Shown in pieces: positions 34,330-43,782 of a DNA stretch of 61,413 nt. A program made the translations under genes and the position numbers. The stretch spans positions 1 to 61,413 of the forward strand of contig JAYOFM010000005.1 in the NCBI GenBank assembly GCA_038117225.1, written 5' to 3'. Each line of letters begins with the position of its first letter. Position 1 is the first letter of the stretch. The DNA comes from JAYOFM01 sp038117225 (GTDB lineage Bacteria > Pseudomonadota > Alphaproteobacteria > Rhodospirillales > Casp-alpha2). Under the pieces are notes generated by a model, which was not told the origin of the DNA, did not search any database, and saw only the letters and a program-made list of their open reading frames with translations.

Positions 34330-36480
34330 ATGAAACAAGTCATCCAAAGTCGGCGCACCGGTAAGTTAAGGTTGCTCGATGTGCCGGCGCCTAAGGTCAA
34401 GGCTGGTCATGTGCTGGTGCGCACCCGGGCGTCGCTGATTTCGGCGGGCACCGAGCGCATGGTCATCGACTTCGCGCGCAAGAGCCTCGCCGGCAAAGCC
34501 AAGGCGCGACCGGACTTGGTCAAGAAGGTGATCGAGAAGGCCAGGCGCGAAGGTCTTGCCGCCACTTGGCGCACGGTCATGGCGCGGCTGGATGAGCCGC
34601 TGCCGCTGGGCTATTCCGCAGCTGGCGAGGTGATCGCTGTTGGCGCCGGTTGTGAAGGCGTGTTTCGCGTTGGCGGCCGGGTCGCGGTCGGCGGTGCCGG
34701 GTTGGCCAATCACGCCGAATTCAACGTGGTGCCGCGCAATTTGGCGCATCCCATTCCCGACGGGGTCGCCGACGAGGAAGCGTGTTACGCAACGCTTGGC
34801 GCCATCGCCATGCATGCGGTGCGCAATGCGAGGGCCGGGCTAGGCGATACCGTGGCGGTCATCGGCGCCGGACTGGTTGGCCAATTGGTGGCACAGTTCC
34901 TCACATTGTCCGGCGCTCGCGCCCTGGTACTCGATTATGACGCCGGGCGGCTCGATTTGGTGCAACGCCTTGGTGCCGAAGCGGCGCTTGCGCCCGACGA
35001 TGCCGCCCTTGCAAGCGTCGTACAGGCGATGACCGGCGGGCGCGGCTGTGATGCGGTCATAATCGCCGCCGCCACGAAATCCAGCGCGCCATTCGACGTC
35101 GCCGCGGAAATCGCGCGAGATCGCGCCCGTGTCGTCATGGTCGGCCTCACCGGCACTGAGTTTTCCTATCCGGATTTCATGAAGAAGGAACTAGAGATCG
35201 TTGTTTCCCGGTCATACGGACCTGGTCGCTACGATGAGGATTACGAGAGCCGGGGCGTCAAATATCCGGAAGGCTGGGTGCGCTGGACGGAAGGTGACAA
35301 CATGGCCGAATGCGTGCGCCTGATGGATCACGCGTTGTCACACCGCCTCGATGTGGCGGCGCTGACCACGCATCGATTGCCGATCGACAACGCCGAGGAC
35401 GCGTATGATTTGGTAACGAGGGGCGACGAACCACACCTGGGCGTCGTTCTCACCTACGACGGCGAGAATATGGGTGCGCCACCGCCGTCGTTCCCGGCGC
35501 CGAAAAAGGTCGACAATCGGGCCTGTGTGGTCGGCGTGATTGGCGCTGGCAACTATGCCAGGGCCGTCTTGATTCCCGGTTTACAGAGATTGCCCAAGGT
35601 TCGCCTGCACAGCATCGCGACGCAGAGGGGCGCGACCGCCGACCATGGCCGCGAGAGTTTTGGTTTCGAGAATGCGACAACCGACGAGGCGGCGGTGTTC
35701 GATGCTGCCGAAATCAACACCATTATCGTTGCCACGCGCCATGACAGTCACGCCGCGCTGACGGCGCGAGCACTACGGGCCGGTAAGAGCGTGTGGGTGG
35801 AAAAGCCGCTATCTCTCGATCGCGATGGCATCAACCAAGTCATCGAGGCGCGCAACGACAGCGATGCGTTCTTCACCATCGGCTTCAATCGGCGCTTCGC
35901 GCCATCCACCGTCGCATTGACGCGGCGTCTCGATGCCATTGAGGGACCCCGCGTGATTCTTATTCGCGTCAATGCCGGTGCCATCGACGGCGAACATTGG
36001 GTGCATGCCGGCGACGCTGGCGGCGGACGAATCTTGGGCGAGGCTTGCCATTTCGTTGATCTCGCGCGCGCCCTGGCCGGTGGCGCTGTTCAATCGGTGT
36101 CGGCGGACGCTGCGGCACCTGGGACCGGGGCGGTTGACGATGTCTCCATTCGGTTGCAGTTCGCGGACGGTAGTCTCGCCACGATCTTGTACACTGCGCG
36201 CGGCGATACCGCATTGGCGAAGGAGCGGGTCGAGGTGTTCGCTGGCGGCGCGGCGTTCGTGATCGACGATTTTCGTGGTCTTTCAGTAGCCGAAAATGGG
36301 ACGGCCAGGGACGATGGCGGCACCCAGGACAAGGGTCAGTCCGCGGCGCTGGTCGCGTTCGTCGAGGCCGTTTCCAGCGGTTCCGCCGCGCCCATCGACG
36401 AGGCACAGCTTATCGAAACATCCGCCGCGACTGTGGCGGTGATGGAATCACTGCAAAATGGTGCGCCGATCACGCTATAA
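34330..36480 (+). CDS. Two-domain oxidoreductase: zinc-type alcohol dehydrogenase plus Gfo/Idh/MocA domain
   Basis: 716 residues. Residues about 1-370 are an MDR-type dehydrogenase (PLPLGYSAAGEVIAVGAGC, the nucleotide-binding VAVIGAGLVGQLVAQFL, DAVIIAAATKSSAPFDVA). Residues about 395-716 are a Gfo/Idh/MocA dehydrogenase (CVVGVIGAGNYARAVLIPGL, VWVEKPLSLD with the EKP motif, FNRRFAPS, GGGRILGEACHFVDLARAL). This fusion is common in capsule, O-antigen and exopolysaccharide gene clusters and probably oxidises or epimerises a nucleotide sugar; the substrate is unknown. Confidence 0.9.
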   Translation: MKQVIQSRRTGKLRLLDVPAPKVKAGHVLVRTRASLISAGTERMVIDFARKSLAGKAKARPDLVKKVIEKARREGLAATWRTVMARLDEPLPLGYSAAGEVIAVGAGCEGVFRVGGRVAVGGAGLANHAEFNVVPRNLAHPIPDGVADEEACYATLGAIAMHAVRNARAGLGDTVAVIGAGLVGQLVAQFLTLSGARALVLDYDAGRLDLVQRLGAEAALAPDDAALASVVQAMTGGRGCDAVIIAAATKSSAPFDVAAEIARDRARVVMVGLTGTEFSYPDFMKKELEIVVSRSYGPGRYDEDYESRGVKYPEGWVRWTEGDNMAECVRLMDHALSHRLDVAALTTHRLPIDNAEDAYDLVTRGDEPHLGVVLTYDGENMGAPPPSFPAPKKVDNRACVVGVIGAGNYARAVLIPGLQRLPKVRLHSIATQRGATADHGRESFGFENATTDEAAVFDAAEINTIIVATRHDSHAALTARALRAGKSVWVEKPLSLDRDGINQVIEARNDSDAFFTIGFNRRFAPSTVALTRRLDAIEGPRVILIRVNAGAIDGEHWVHAGDAGGGRILGEACHFVDLARALAGGAVQSVSADAAAPGTGAVDDVSIRLQFADGSLATILYTARGDTALAKERVEVFAGGAAFVIDDFRGLSVAENGTARDDGGTQDKGQSAALVAFVEAVSSGSAAPIDEAQLIETSAATVAVMESLQNGAPITL

Positions 36481-36546
36481 GTCGCGCTATAACTAACCCA
36501 GCGCCGGGAGATACTCAGTCCCGGTCGGATAAAGGGAGTTCCGTTA

Positions 36547-37125
36547 ATGGATCTTGATGCATTTTACGATGGCGAGTTTGAACAGCACGCCGATGTAGTC
36601 GCGAAAACCCGTATCGCTTGTCGAGAGCCGTTCGAACGGTTGGTCGGCCTGTCGGTCGAAAGCCTGCAGGCGGGCGGCAAGCTGTTGTTCTTTGGCAACG
36701 GCGGCAGCGCCGCCGACAGTCAGCATCTGGCGACCGAGCTCTCCTGTCGCTACGTCAAGGACCGGGACGCCATTGCCGCATTGGCCTTGACCACCGATAC
36801 GTCGGTGCTGACGGCAGCCGGTAACGACTACGGCTTCGAGCATGTGTTCTCGCGCCAGATCGAGGCCATCGGTAAACCCGGTGACGTCGCCATCGGCATT
36901 TCCACGTCGGGCAATTCGGAAAACGTTATTCTGGCGCTGCGACGGGCCCATGAACGGGGACTGATCGCCGCCGGTTTCGGCGGTCGTGACGGCGGCAAGA
37001 TGAAGAAAGTCGCCGATCCGTTCCTCGTCGTGCCGTCGAAGGTGACGGCACGCATCCAGGAAATGCACATCACCCTCGGCCAAATGCTGTGCGGCGCGAT
37101 CGAACAGGAACTGGGCTTGGTATGA
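36547..37125 (+). CDS. gmhA: Phosphoheptose isomerase (SIS domain)
   Basis: 192 residues, converts sedoheptulose 7-phosphate to D-glycero-D-manno-heptose 7-phosphate, first step to LPS heptose. Sequence motifs: LLFFGNGGSAADSQHLATEL (about residues 47-66), LTTDTSVLTAAGNDYGF, AIGISTSGNSENVILAL and RIQEMHITLGQMLCG with the catalytic histidine. A good site AAAGGGAG lies upstream of the ATG at 36547. The stop overlaps the hldE start (ATGA). DiaA is a related SIS protein, but the hldE neighbour favours GmhA. Confidence 0.93.
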   Translation: MDLDAFYDGEFEQHADVVAKTRIACREPFERLVGLSVESLQAGGKLLFFGNGGSAADSQHLATELSCRYVKDRDAIAALALTTDTSVLTAAGNDYGFEHVFSRQIEAIGKPGDVAIGISTSGNSENVILALRRAHERGLIAAGFGGRDGGKMKKVADPFLVVPSKVTARIQEMHITLGQMLCGAIEQELGLV

Positions 37126-38615
37126 TGGCACCGGCCGACGATGCGTCCGGTCGCTCGGCCCTTGTTCCCATTGTCGAGGGCTTGACCGCCGCTCGTGTGC
37201 TGGTTGTTGGTGATGTCATGCTCGACCGCTTCGTTAGCGGCGAGGTCGAGCGCATCTCGCCGGAAGCGCCGATCCCCGTACTCAAGGTTGGCAGCGAAGC
37301 AGCAATGCTTGGCGGCGCCGGAAACGTGGTGCGCAATCTTGCCGCCCTCGGGGCCCGGGTTACCCTGGTTGCCGCGCGAGGCGACGATGCCGCCGGCGCC
37401 GAGCTCGAGGCATTGCTGGCTCAGTCGGAAAGGGTGTCGGCGCGTCTGGTTGTTGATGCGGCGCGCCCGACGTCGATCAAGACTCGTTATGTGGCGGGCG
37501 GGCAGCAAGTCTTGCGCACCGACCGGGAAAGCACGGCGCCATTAGGCGCGGAGGCCGCGAAAACGGCGCAACATCTCATCGCCCAGGCCCTGGCCGGGCA
37601 CGACGTTGTTGTGATCTCGGACTATGGCAAGGGTGTGCTGGCGTCCGGTGGCACCGAAACCGTCATCGCCGCGGCACGCGCCGCCGGTAAGGCGGTCATC
37701 GTCGATCCCAAGGGGCGTGATTATGCGCGATATGCCGGCGCTACATTAGTCACGCCGAACCGGCGCGAATTGGCCGAGGCCTCGGGCATGGCCGTCGATG
37801 ACGATGCCAGCGCCATCGCCGCGGCGAGCCATCTCGCGGCCAAATACGATCTCGGCGCCGTTCTGGCCACGCGCAGCCAAGCCGGCATGACTCTGGTGCC
37901 GAACGATGGGCCACCGGTTCATATTGCCGCCGAGGCGCGCGAGGTGTTTGACGTTTCCGGTGCCGGCGATACCGTGGTCGCGGCCATCGCCGCGGCCCTG
38001 TCGATCGGCGTTGATCTAGAGGCCGCGGCGCGGCTTGCGAACGTCGCCGCCGGCGTCGTGGTCGGCAAGGTGGGCACGGCGGTTGTCGACGCGGCCGAGT
38101 TGATCGCGGCGCTGCATCATCAGGATATTTCATCGGCCGAAGCCAAGCTGCTGTCGTTCGCCGATGCCCTTGGCCGCGTCGAGCGTTGGCACCGACAGGG
38201 GCTGAATGTTGCCTTCACCAACGGATGCTTCGATCTTCTACACCCGGGCCATGTCTCATTATTGGCCCAGGCCCGGGGTGCCGCCGATCGGCTGATCGTC
38301 GGCCTTAATTCCGACGCCTCGGTCAAACGCCTGAAGGGCGATTCCCGGCCGGTGCAGAACGAGGCGGCGCGCGCCACCGTGCTGGCGTCGTTGACCAGTG
38401 TCGATCTGGTGGTCTTATTCGCCGATGACACGCCAGAGGAACTGATCCGCGTCTTGCGACCGGACGTACTGGTCAAGGGCGCCGACTATGCCAAGAATGA
38501 GGTCGTTGGCGCCGATCTGGTGGAAAGTTGGGGTGGTCGCGTTATTCTGGCGCAGCTTGAAGCCGGGTTTTCCACCACAGCGACGATTGAGCGCTTGAAC
38601 CACGGCACCGGGTAG
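37122..38615 (+). CDS. hldE: Bifunctional heptose 7-phosphate kinase / heptose 1-phosphate adenylyltransferase
   Basis: About 497 residues from the ATG at 37122, which overlaps the gmhA stop; a second ATG follows immediately at 37125. Residues about 1-330 are a ribokinase-type kinase (VLVVGDVMLDRFVSG, PVLKVGSEAAMLGGAGNVVR, FDVSGAGDTVVAAIAAAL). Residues about 350-497 are a cytidylyltransferase-fold domain (FTNGCFDLLHPGHVSLLAQA, VGLNSDASVKRLKGDSRPV, LVKGADYAKNEVVGADLV). Together with GmhA it makes ADP-heptose precursors for LPS. gmhB and hldD are not in the window. Confidence 0.95.
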   Translation: MMAPADDASGRSALVPIVEGLTAARVLVVGDVMLDRFVSGEVERISPEAPIPVLKVGSEAAMLGGAGNVVRNLAALGARVTLVAARGDDAAGAELEALLAQSERVSARLVVDAARPTSIKTRYVAGGQQVLRTDRESTAPLGAEAAKTAQHLIAQALAGHDVVVISDYGKGVLASGGTETVIAAARAAGKAVIVDPKGRDYARYAGATLVTPNRRELAEASGMAVDDDASAIAAASHLAAKYDLGAVLATRSQAGMTLVPNDGPPVHIAAEAREVFDVSGAGDTVVAAIAAALSIGVDLEAAARLANVAAGVVVGKVGTAVVDAAELIAALHHQDISSAEAKLLSFADALGRVERWHRQGLNVAFTNGCFDLLHPGHVSLLAQARGAADRLIVGLNSDASVKRLKGDSRPVQNEAARATVLASLTSVDLVVLFADDTPEELIRVLRPDVLVKGADYAKNEVVGADLVESWGGRVILAQLEAGFSTTATIERLNHGTG

Positions 38616-38625
38616 CTCGGTCGCC

Positions 38626-39234
38626 ATGGCGGCCCTCGATCATGTCTTGTATGCGCTGGTCTGGGCCAGCTTTGGCCTCATCCATTCATGGCTTGCCGGT
38701 GATGCCGCAAAGGCCGTCCTGGCACCGAAACTCGGAGCCGGCTACCGCCTCGCTTATAATCTTCTTGCCGTCTTGCATATCGGTGTCGTGCTACTGATCG
38801 GCTATCTGCTGCTTGGGGACCGGCCAGAGTTCGATAGGAGCGGCGCCGCGAGGATCGTCATGTTCTCACTCCATGTCGGTGGTTGGGCAGCTCTGTTGTG
38901 GTCGCTTCGTTACTACGATCTCGGACGATTTTCCGGTCTCGCGCAGTTGCGTGCTCGTCGGCGGGGAGAGATGCTGAACGATGATGAGCCGCTGCGCCTT
39001 GACGGGCCGCACGCTTGGGTGCGCCACCCACTCTATGCCGCCGCCCATGTGGTGTTGTGGTCGGCAGCGACGACCCTGCTGGCGCTGCAGACGGCGGTCT
39101 GGGGATCGCTCTATCTGCTTATCGGCTCATATTTTGAGGAACGGCGATTACTCGCACGTTATGGCGAAGCCTACGCCGCTTACCGTCGCCAAGTGCCGAG
39201 CCTGATACCGTGGAAGGGCAGGGCGCTACGTTAG
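38626..39234 (+). CDS. NnrU/isoprenylcysteine methyltransferase-like membrane protein
   Basis: 202 residues with four to six hydrophobic helices. The C-terminal GPHAWVRHPLYAAAHVVLW and the YFEERRLLARYGEAYAAYRR ending in VPSLIP are the signature of the PEMT/ICMT/NnrU group. Members include phospholipid or isoprenylcysteine methyltransferases, methanethiol S-methyltransferase, and NnrU of unknown role, so the substrate cannot be named. It follows hldE after ten bases and overlaps the convergent penicillin-binding protein stop by four bases. Confidence 0.8.
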   Translation: MAALDHVLYALVWASFGLIHSWLAGDAAKAVLAPKLGAGYRLAYNLLAVLHIGVVLLIGYLLLGDRPEFDRSGAARIVMFSLHVGGWAALLWSLRYYDLGRFSGLAQLRARRRGEMLNDDEPLRLDGPHAWVRHPLYAAAHVVLWSAATTLLALQTAVWGSLYLLIGSYFEERRLLARYGEAYAAYRRQVPSLIPWKGRALR

Positions 39235-41192
39235 TGGTCGGGACCAGACTGATCGGTCGTATCCTTGAGGACGCTGACCAGACGGGTCAGGAACCCTGAG
39301 CCACCCATTTCCCCATTAACACCTGCCAGCGGGCGCAAGGGCAGACCCTGGTGCGCTGAACGCATGACGTCCTGCCATAAAATCGCCGGCAGACCGCCGC
39401 CCGTAACCCGCTTCATTGATCGCCCGTTATCGTTGCCAAGCCAGACGCCGCCCACCAGATCGGCGGTGTAGCCGATAAACCATGCGTCGCGATAGTTCTG
39501 ACTGGTGCCGGTTTTACCGGCGGCGGGGCGGCCCAGATTGGCGCGGCGGCCGGTGCCGTGCTCGACGACACCGGCGAGCATGTTGTTCATGGTCGCCGCA
39601 ATGTCAAAATCAACAATGCGGCCCGGACCGCCACCGGTCCGGCGATAGAGTGTCCGGCCCGATCCATCGCGGATTTCCGCAATGCCATGCGGTAACACCG
39701 CGTTGCCTCCGGAAGCGAATACGCCATAGGCCGAGGTCAGCGCGATGAGAGACGTTTCGTGGGTGCCAAGGGCGATGCCGAGGTCACGTGGCATTTCGTC
39801 ATCGAGGCCGAGGCGTCGCGCCGCCTGGACAATACGGTTGACGCCCGTATCGCGAGCGATGCGCACGGCCGGTGTATTGAGTGATCTGGCGACAGCATCG
39901 GAGACCGTGACCGGTCCGCGAAACTTGCCGTCGAAGTTCTTCGGCGCCCAAGCGCCAACATGGATCGGCGCGTCGTTGACAATGGAGTCTGGCGTCAGAC
40001 CCTGTTCGACGGCAGCAAGGTAGACGATTGGCTTGAAGGCCGATCCTGGTTGGCGTCGTGCCTGGGTGGCGCGATTATACTGGCTCCGACCATGATTCCG
40101 GCCACCGACCATGGCGCGAACCTCGCCGGTCGGGGTCAAAATGATGATGGCTCCATCACCGACGCCGGTCTTTACGCCCGTGGTGTCGAGATGATGGCGG
40201 AGCTGCCGTTCAGCGACCTGCTGAAGCCCGGCGTCCAGGGTCGTCTTGACGACTAAATCGTGGTCGCCGGCACCAACATAGTCGCCTACCCGTTCCAGCA
40301 CCCAATCAACGAAGTGTGGGGCCACTCGGCCAAGTCGTCCGTGACCGCGGGCGGCGGATCGCACATCGCTGCCGGACTTGGCTTTCGAGGCCTGATCCCG
40401 CGTCAGGTAACCGGCGGCAACCATGTTGGCCAGCACTTGGCGGGTGCGTTTGTCCGCTGCCTTGGGATCAGCTTGTGGATTGTAGCGTGACGGTGCCTTA
40501 AGCAACCCCGCCAACATCGCTGACTGCCAGAGATTGAGGTCTCGTGCCGACCGGGCGAAGTATTTCCGTGCCGCGGCATCAATGCCGAATGTGCCGGCCC
40601 CGAGATAGACCCGGTTCAGGTAGATGGTGAGGATCTGATCCTTGGAAAAGGTGCGTTCCAGCCACAGCGCGAGCAATACTTCCTGGACTTTGCGCTTGAT
40701 GGTGCGATCGGGGGTCAGGAAGAGATTCTTGGCGACTTGTTGCGTCAATGTGGAGCCGCCCTGACGGACCCGTCCGGCGCGGACGTTGACCCACATGGCC
40801 CGGGCCAAGCCGATGAGGTCGAGACCGAAATGACTGTAGAACCGCCGGTCTTCCGTAGCCAACACGGCGCGGGGTAAGGCCGGTGGCAGGTCTTTCAAGG
40901 TTACCGGCATGCCGTAGAGGTCGCCAATTTGCGCCAGCTCGGCGCCGTTCGCGGCAAGGATGCTAATCGTCGGCTTGCGTGTCGGTTCCAACGCCGCGTT
41001 CACATCGGGCAGATCAGTGGCGTACCAGCCGATCACAAGAATGGAGATGATGCCGATCCAGACGCTGACCGTCGCAGACCATTTCGCCAGCCCGAGCCAT
41101 CGTGCTCGCCACGGGCCCACGCCCGTCTTCGCGGCCCTGCGTTTGGCGGCGTTCTTGGCCGATTTTCGGCGGGTTGATGGTTTCCGTGTCAT
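39231..41192 (-). CDS. Class A penicillin-binding protein (transglycosylase-transpeptidase)
   Basis: 653 residues. A basic N-terminus and one membrane helix (VSVWIGIISILVIGWYA, about residues 40-56), then the GT51 domain with ATEDRRFYSHFGLDLIGLAR, GGSTLTQQVAKNLFL and LTIYLNRVYLGAGTFGIDAA. The transpeptidase domain has GSAFKPIVYL (SxxK serine), ARSLNTPAVR (SxN) and AAGKTGTSQNYRDAWF (KTG). It polymerises and cross-links peptidoglycan. Size fits PBP1A/1B-like or PbpC-like forms without a long C-terminal extension. Confidence 0.95.
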   Translation of the reverse strand: MTRKPSTRRKSAKNAAKRRAAKTGVGPWRARWLGLAKWSATVSVWIGIISILVIGWYATDLPDVNAALEPTRKPTISILAANGAELAQIGDLYGMPVTLKDLPPALPRAVLATEDRRFYSHFGLDLIGLARAMWVNVRAGRVRQGGSTLTQQVAKNLFLTPDRTIKRKVQEVLLALWLERTFSKDQILTIYLNRVYLGAGTFGIDAAARKYFARSARDLNLWQSAMLAGLLKAPSRYNPQADPKAADKRTRQVLANMVAAGYLTRDQASKAKSGSDVRSAARGHGRLGRVAPHFVDWVLERVGDYVGAGDHDLVVKTTLDAGLQQVAERQLRHHLDTTGVKTGVGDGAIIILTPTGEVRAMVGGRNHGRSQYNRATQARRQPGSAFKPIVYLAAVEQGLTPDSIVNDAPIHVGAWAPKNFDGKFRGPVTVSDAVARSLNTPAVRIARDTGVNRIVQAARRLGLDDEMPRDLGIALGTHETSLIALTSAYGVFASGGNAVLPHGIAEIRDGSGRTLYRRTGGGPGRIVDFDIAATMNNMLAGVVEHGTGRRANLGRPAAGKTGTSQNYRDAWFIGYTADLVGGVWLGNDNGRSMKRVTGGGLPAILWQDVMRSAHQGLPLRPLAGVNGEMGGSGFLTRLVSVLKDTTDQSGPDH

Positions 41193-41254
41193 GCGCCCTT
41201 TATGACGCCGACGGGCTTAGGATTAGGTTAACGGGATGCCATGGAAGGGGCGAA

Positions 41255-43777
41255 TTATACGTCCAGGTTGGCGACCTTAAGCGCGTTTTCGACGATGAAA
41301 TCGCGCCGCGGTTCGACGATGTCGCCCATCAAGGTCGAAAACACGTCCTCGGCCTCATCGGCGTGGCTGACACGGACCTGCAACAGGGCGCGCGCGTTGG
41401 GATCGAGCGTGGTTTCCCACAACTGGCCCGGGTTCATTTCGCCAAGACCCTTGTAACGTTGGATGGCAACGCCCTTGCGGCCGGCTTCCATGACCCGGTC
41501 GACGAGATCCACCGGGCCGGTGATCGGTATCGACTTGTCCTTGGCGATCAGTTCGCCGTGGCGGCCATAGATTTTTTGTAGCTGGCCGGCCATGGCATCG
41601 AGTTGGCGCGCATCCGAGGAGCGGATCAAGGCGCCATCGATACCATGCCGCTCAGTGACGCCGCGCAGCGTGCGTTCGAAGGCGAGACCGCCGTCTTCCA
41701 GGGTGGAACCCTTCCAGCCCCGCTCGAATTCGGGCGACAATGCGTCGAGACGCTTGGCGATGTAATCGGATGCCTGATCCGAGTGCTCCGGATTGGACAG
41801 AATATCCGAATTGAGCGCCCCGAGGATTGCCGACTGCTCGATGATTGCGATCGGCACATGTCGTGATAGGCGGCTCAGCAGTCCCTTGATCTTGCGCGCC
41901 TCGTCGACGGTTTCATGCAGATCGGCGCCGGCGATCTGGCTGCCGTCAAAAGACTGAAAAACGATGCCTTCGTCGATGGCGGCGGCGAACAGATACTCTT
42001 CCAGGAGAGGATCATCCTTGAGGTAGACTTCCGACGACCCACGCTTGGCGCGGTATAGCGGCGGCTGAGCAATATAAAGGTAGCCCCGTTCGATGAGTTC
42101 CGGCATCTGGCGGAAAAAGAAGGTCAGTAGCAGCGTGCGGATATGGCTGCCATCGACGTCCGCGTCGGTCATGATGATGATGCGGTGATAGCGGCATTTG
42201 TCGACGTTGAAATCCTCGCGGCCGATGCCGGTGCCCAATGCGGCGATCAGGGTGCCAATTTCCGACGAGCTCAGCATCTTGTCGAAGCGAGCGCGCTCGA
42301 CATTGAGGATTTTACCGCGTAGCGGCAGGATCGCCTGATTGGCGCGATTGCGGCCCTGTTTCGCCGAACCGCCGGCGGAATCACCCTCGACGATGAACAA
42401 TTCGCTGCGCGCCGGGTCCCGTTCCTGACAGTCGGCGAGTTTGCCGGGCAGCGAGGAGATATCCAACGCGCCCTTGCGCCGCGTCAGTTCGCGCGCCTTG
42501 CGGGCCGCTTCGCGCGCCTGCGCCGCCTCGACGATCTTGCCGATCACCTTCTTGCCTTCCGCCGGATGTTCCTCGAACCAGCGGTCCAGGCCCTCGCTGA
42601 CGAGATTTTCGACGATGGGTCGGACTTCCGATGACACAAGCTTGTCCTTTGTCTGCGACGAAAACTTGGGGTCCGGCACCTTGACCGATAGCACGCAGGT
42701 AAGGCCTTCGCGTGCATCATCACCCGTGATGGCGACCTTTTCCTTCTTCGTCATCGCACCCTGGGCCGCGTAGTTGTTGATCGTGCGGGTCAGCGCGCCG
42801 CGGAACCCGGCCAAATGGGTGCCGCCGTCGCGTTGCGGGATGTTGTTGGTGAAGCACAGCATGGTCTCGTGATAGCTGTCGTTCCATTGCATCGCCACTT
42901 CCACCTGCAGGCCGTCCTTCTCGCCGCTGACGGATATGGGCGGCTCGTGCAGCGCGTTTTTGGCCCTGTCCACATAGCCGACGAAAGCCACGAGGCCGCC
43001 GTCGTAGTGCAGATCGACGACCTTTGTTTCCGGGCTGCGCGCATCGGTCAGGCGGATGGCAACGCCGGAATTGAGGAAGGCCAATTCGCGCAGCCGGTGC
43101 TCCAGGGTTGGGGCATCGTAGTCGGTCTTGGTGAAGGTCTCGGTCGAGGCGTGAAAAGTGATCTCGGTGCCCGTGGCCGGTTTGCCGTCGTCCGTCAGCG
43201 GAGCGTCACCGACAATGGCGAGGGGAGCCATCGTCTCGCCATCCTCGAAGCGCACGAGATATTCCTTGCCACCTCGCCGGATGGTCAGTTCCAACCAGTC
43301 CGACAGTGCATTGACGACGGAAACGCCGACACCATGAAGACCACCCGAAACCTTGTAGGAATTCTGGTCGAATTTTCCGCCCGCATGTAGCTGTGTCATG
43401 ATGACCTCGGCGGCGGAGACGCCTTCCTCGGCATGGATGTCGACCGGGATTCCACGGCCGTTGTCCGACACTGTCACGGAGCCGTCGCCATTGAGCGTTA
43501 CCTGAACGATATCGCAGTAACCGGCCAGCGCTTCATCGATCGCGTTGTCGACGACCTCATAGACCATGTGGTGCAGGCCCGATCCGTCGTCGGTATCACC
43601 GATGTACATGCCCGGTCGCTTTCGCACGGCGTCGAGTCCGCGGAGAACCTTGATGGATTCAGAGTCGTAGACGTCATTGTCGCCGATGGCCGCCGTGCTC
43701 TCGGCCTCGCCGTCAGGAGCGTCGACACCGGCCGTCTCGTCGGTGGCTTCGTCGTCCGCAGTGTCGTCGTCGTTCAT
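41255..43777 (-). CDS. gyrB: DNA gyrase subunit B
   Basis: 840 residues. After a very acidic N-terminal extension of about 37 residues come the ATPase signatures (VLRGLDAVRKRPGMYIGD, YEVVDNAIDEALAGYC, VSGGLHGVGVSVVNALS), then the Toprim domain (IVEGDSAGGSAKQGRNR, MTDADVDGSHIRTLLLTFFF) and the C-terminal IQRYKGLGEMNPGQLWETT. AAAGGAT precedes the ATG. It is the last gene in the dnaA-dnaN-recF-gyrB order. The acidic extension is not usual in E. coli GyrB. Confidence 0.97.
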   Translation of the reverse strand: MNDDDTADDEATDETAGVDAPDGEAESTAAIGDNDVYDSESIKVLRGLDAVRKRPGMYIGDTDDGSGLHHMVYEVVDNAIDEALAGYCDIVQVTLNGDGSVTVSDNGRGIPVDIHAEEGVSAAEVIMTQLHAGGKFDQNSYKVSGGLHGVGVSVVNALSDWLELTIRRGGKEYLVRFEDGETMAPLAIVGDAPLTDDGKPATGTEITFHASTETFTKTDYDAPTLEHRLRELAFLNSGVAIRLTDARSPETKVVDLHYDGGLVAFVGYVDRAKNALHEPPISVSGEKDGLQVEVAMQWNDSYHETMLCFTNNIPQRDGGTHLAGFRGALTRTINNYAAQGAMTKKEKVAITGDDAREGLTCVLSVKVPDPKFSSQTKDKLVSSEVRPIVENLVSEGLDRWFEEHPAEGKKVIGKIVEAAQAREAARKARELTRRKGALDISSLPGKLADCQERDPARSELFIVEGDSAGGSAKQGRNRANQAILPLRGKILNVERARFDKMLSSSEIGTLIAALGTGIGREDFNVDKCRYHRIIIMTDADVDGSHIRTLLLTFFFRQMPELIERGYLYIAQPPLYRAKRGSSEVYLKDDPLLEEYLFAAAIDEGIVFQSFDGSQIAGADLHETVDEARKIKGLLSRLSRHVPIAIIEQSAILGALNSDILSNPEHSDQASDYIAKRLDALSPEFERGWKGSTLEDGGLAFERTLRGVTERHGIDGALIRSSDARQLDAMAGQLQKIYGRHGELIAKDKSIPITGPVDLVDRVMEAGRKGVAIQRYKGLGEMNPGQLWETTLDPNARALLQVRVSHADEAEDVFSTLMGDIVEPRRDFIVENALKVANLDV

Positions 43778-43782
43778 GATGA

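Noticed and set aside
41255..41292. Small-RNA or terminator hairpin after gyrB
   Set aside because: No clear stem with T-run in the 62 bases between gyrB and the penicillin-binding protein gene.
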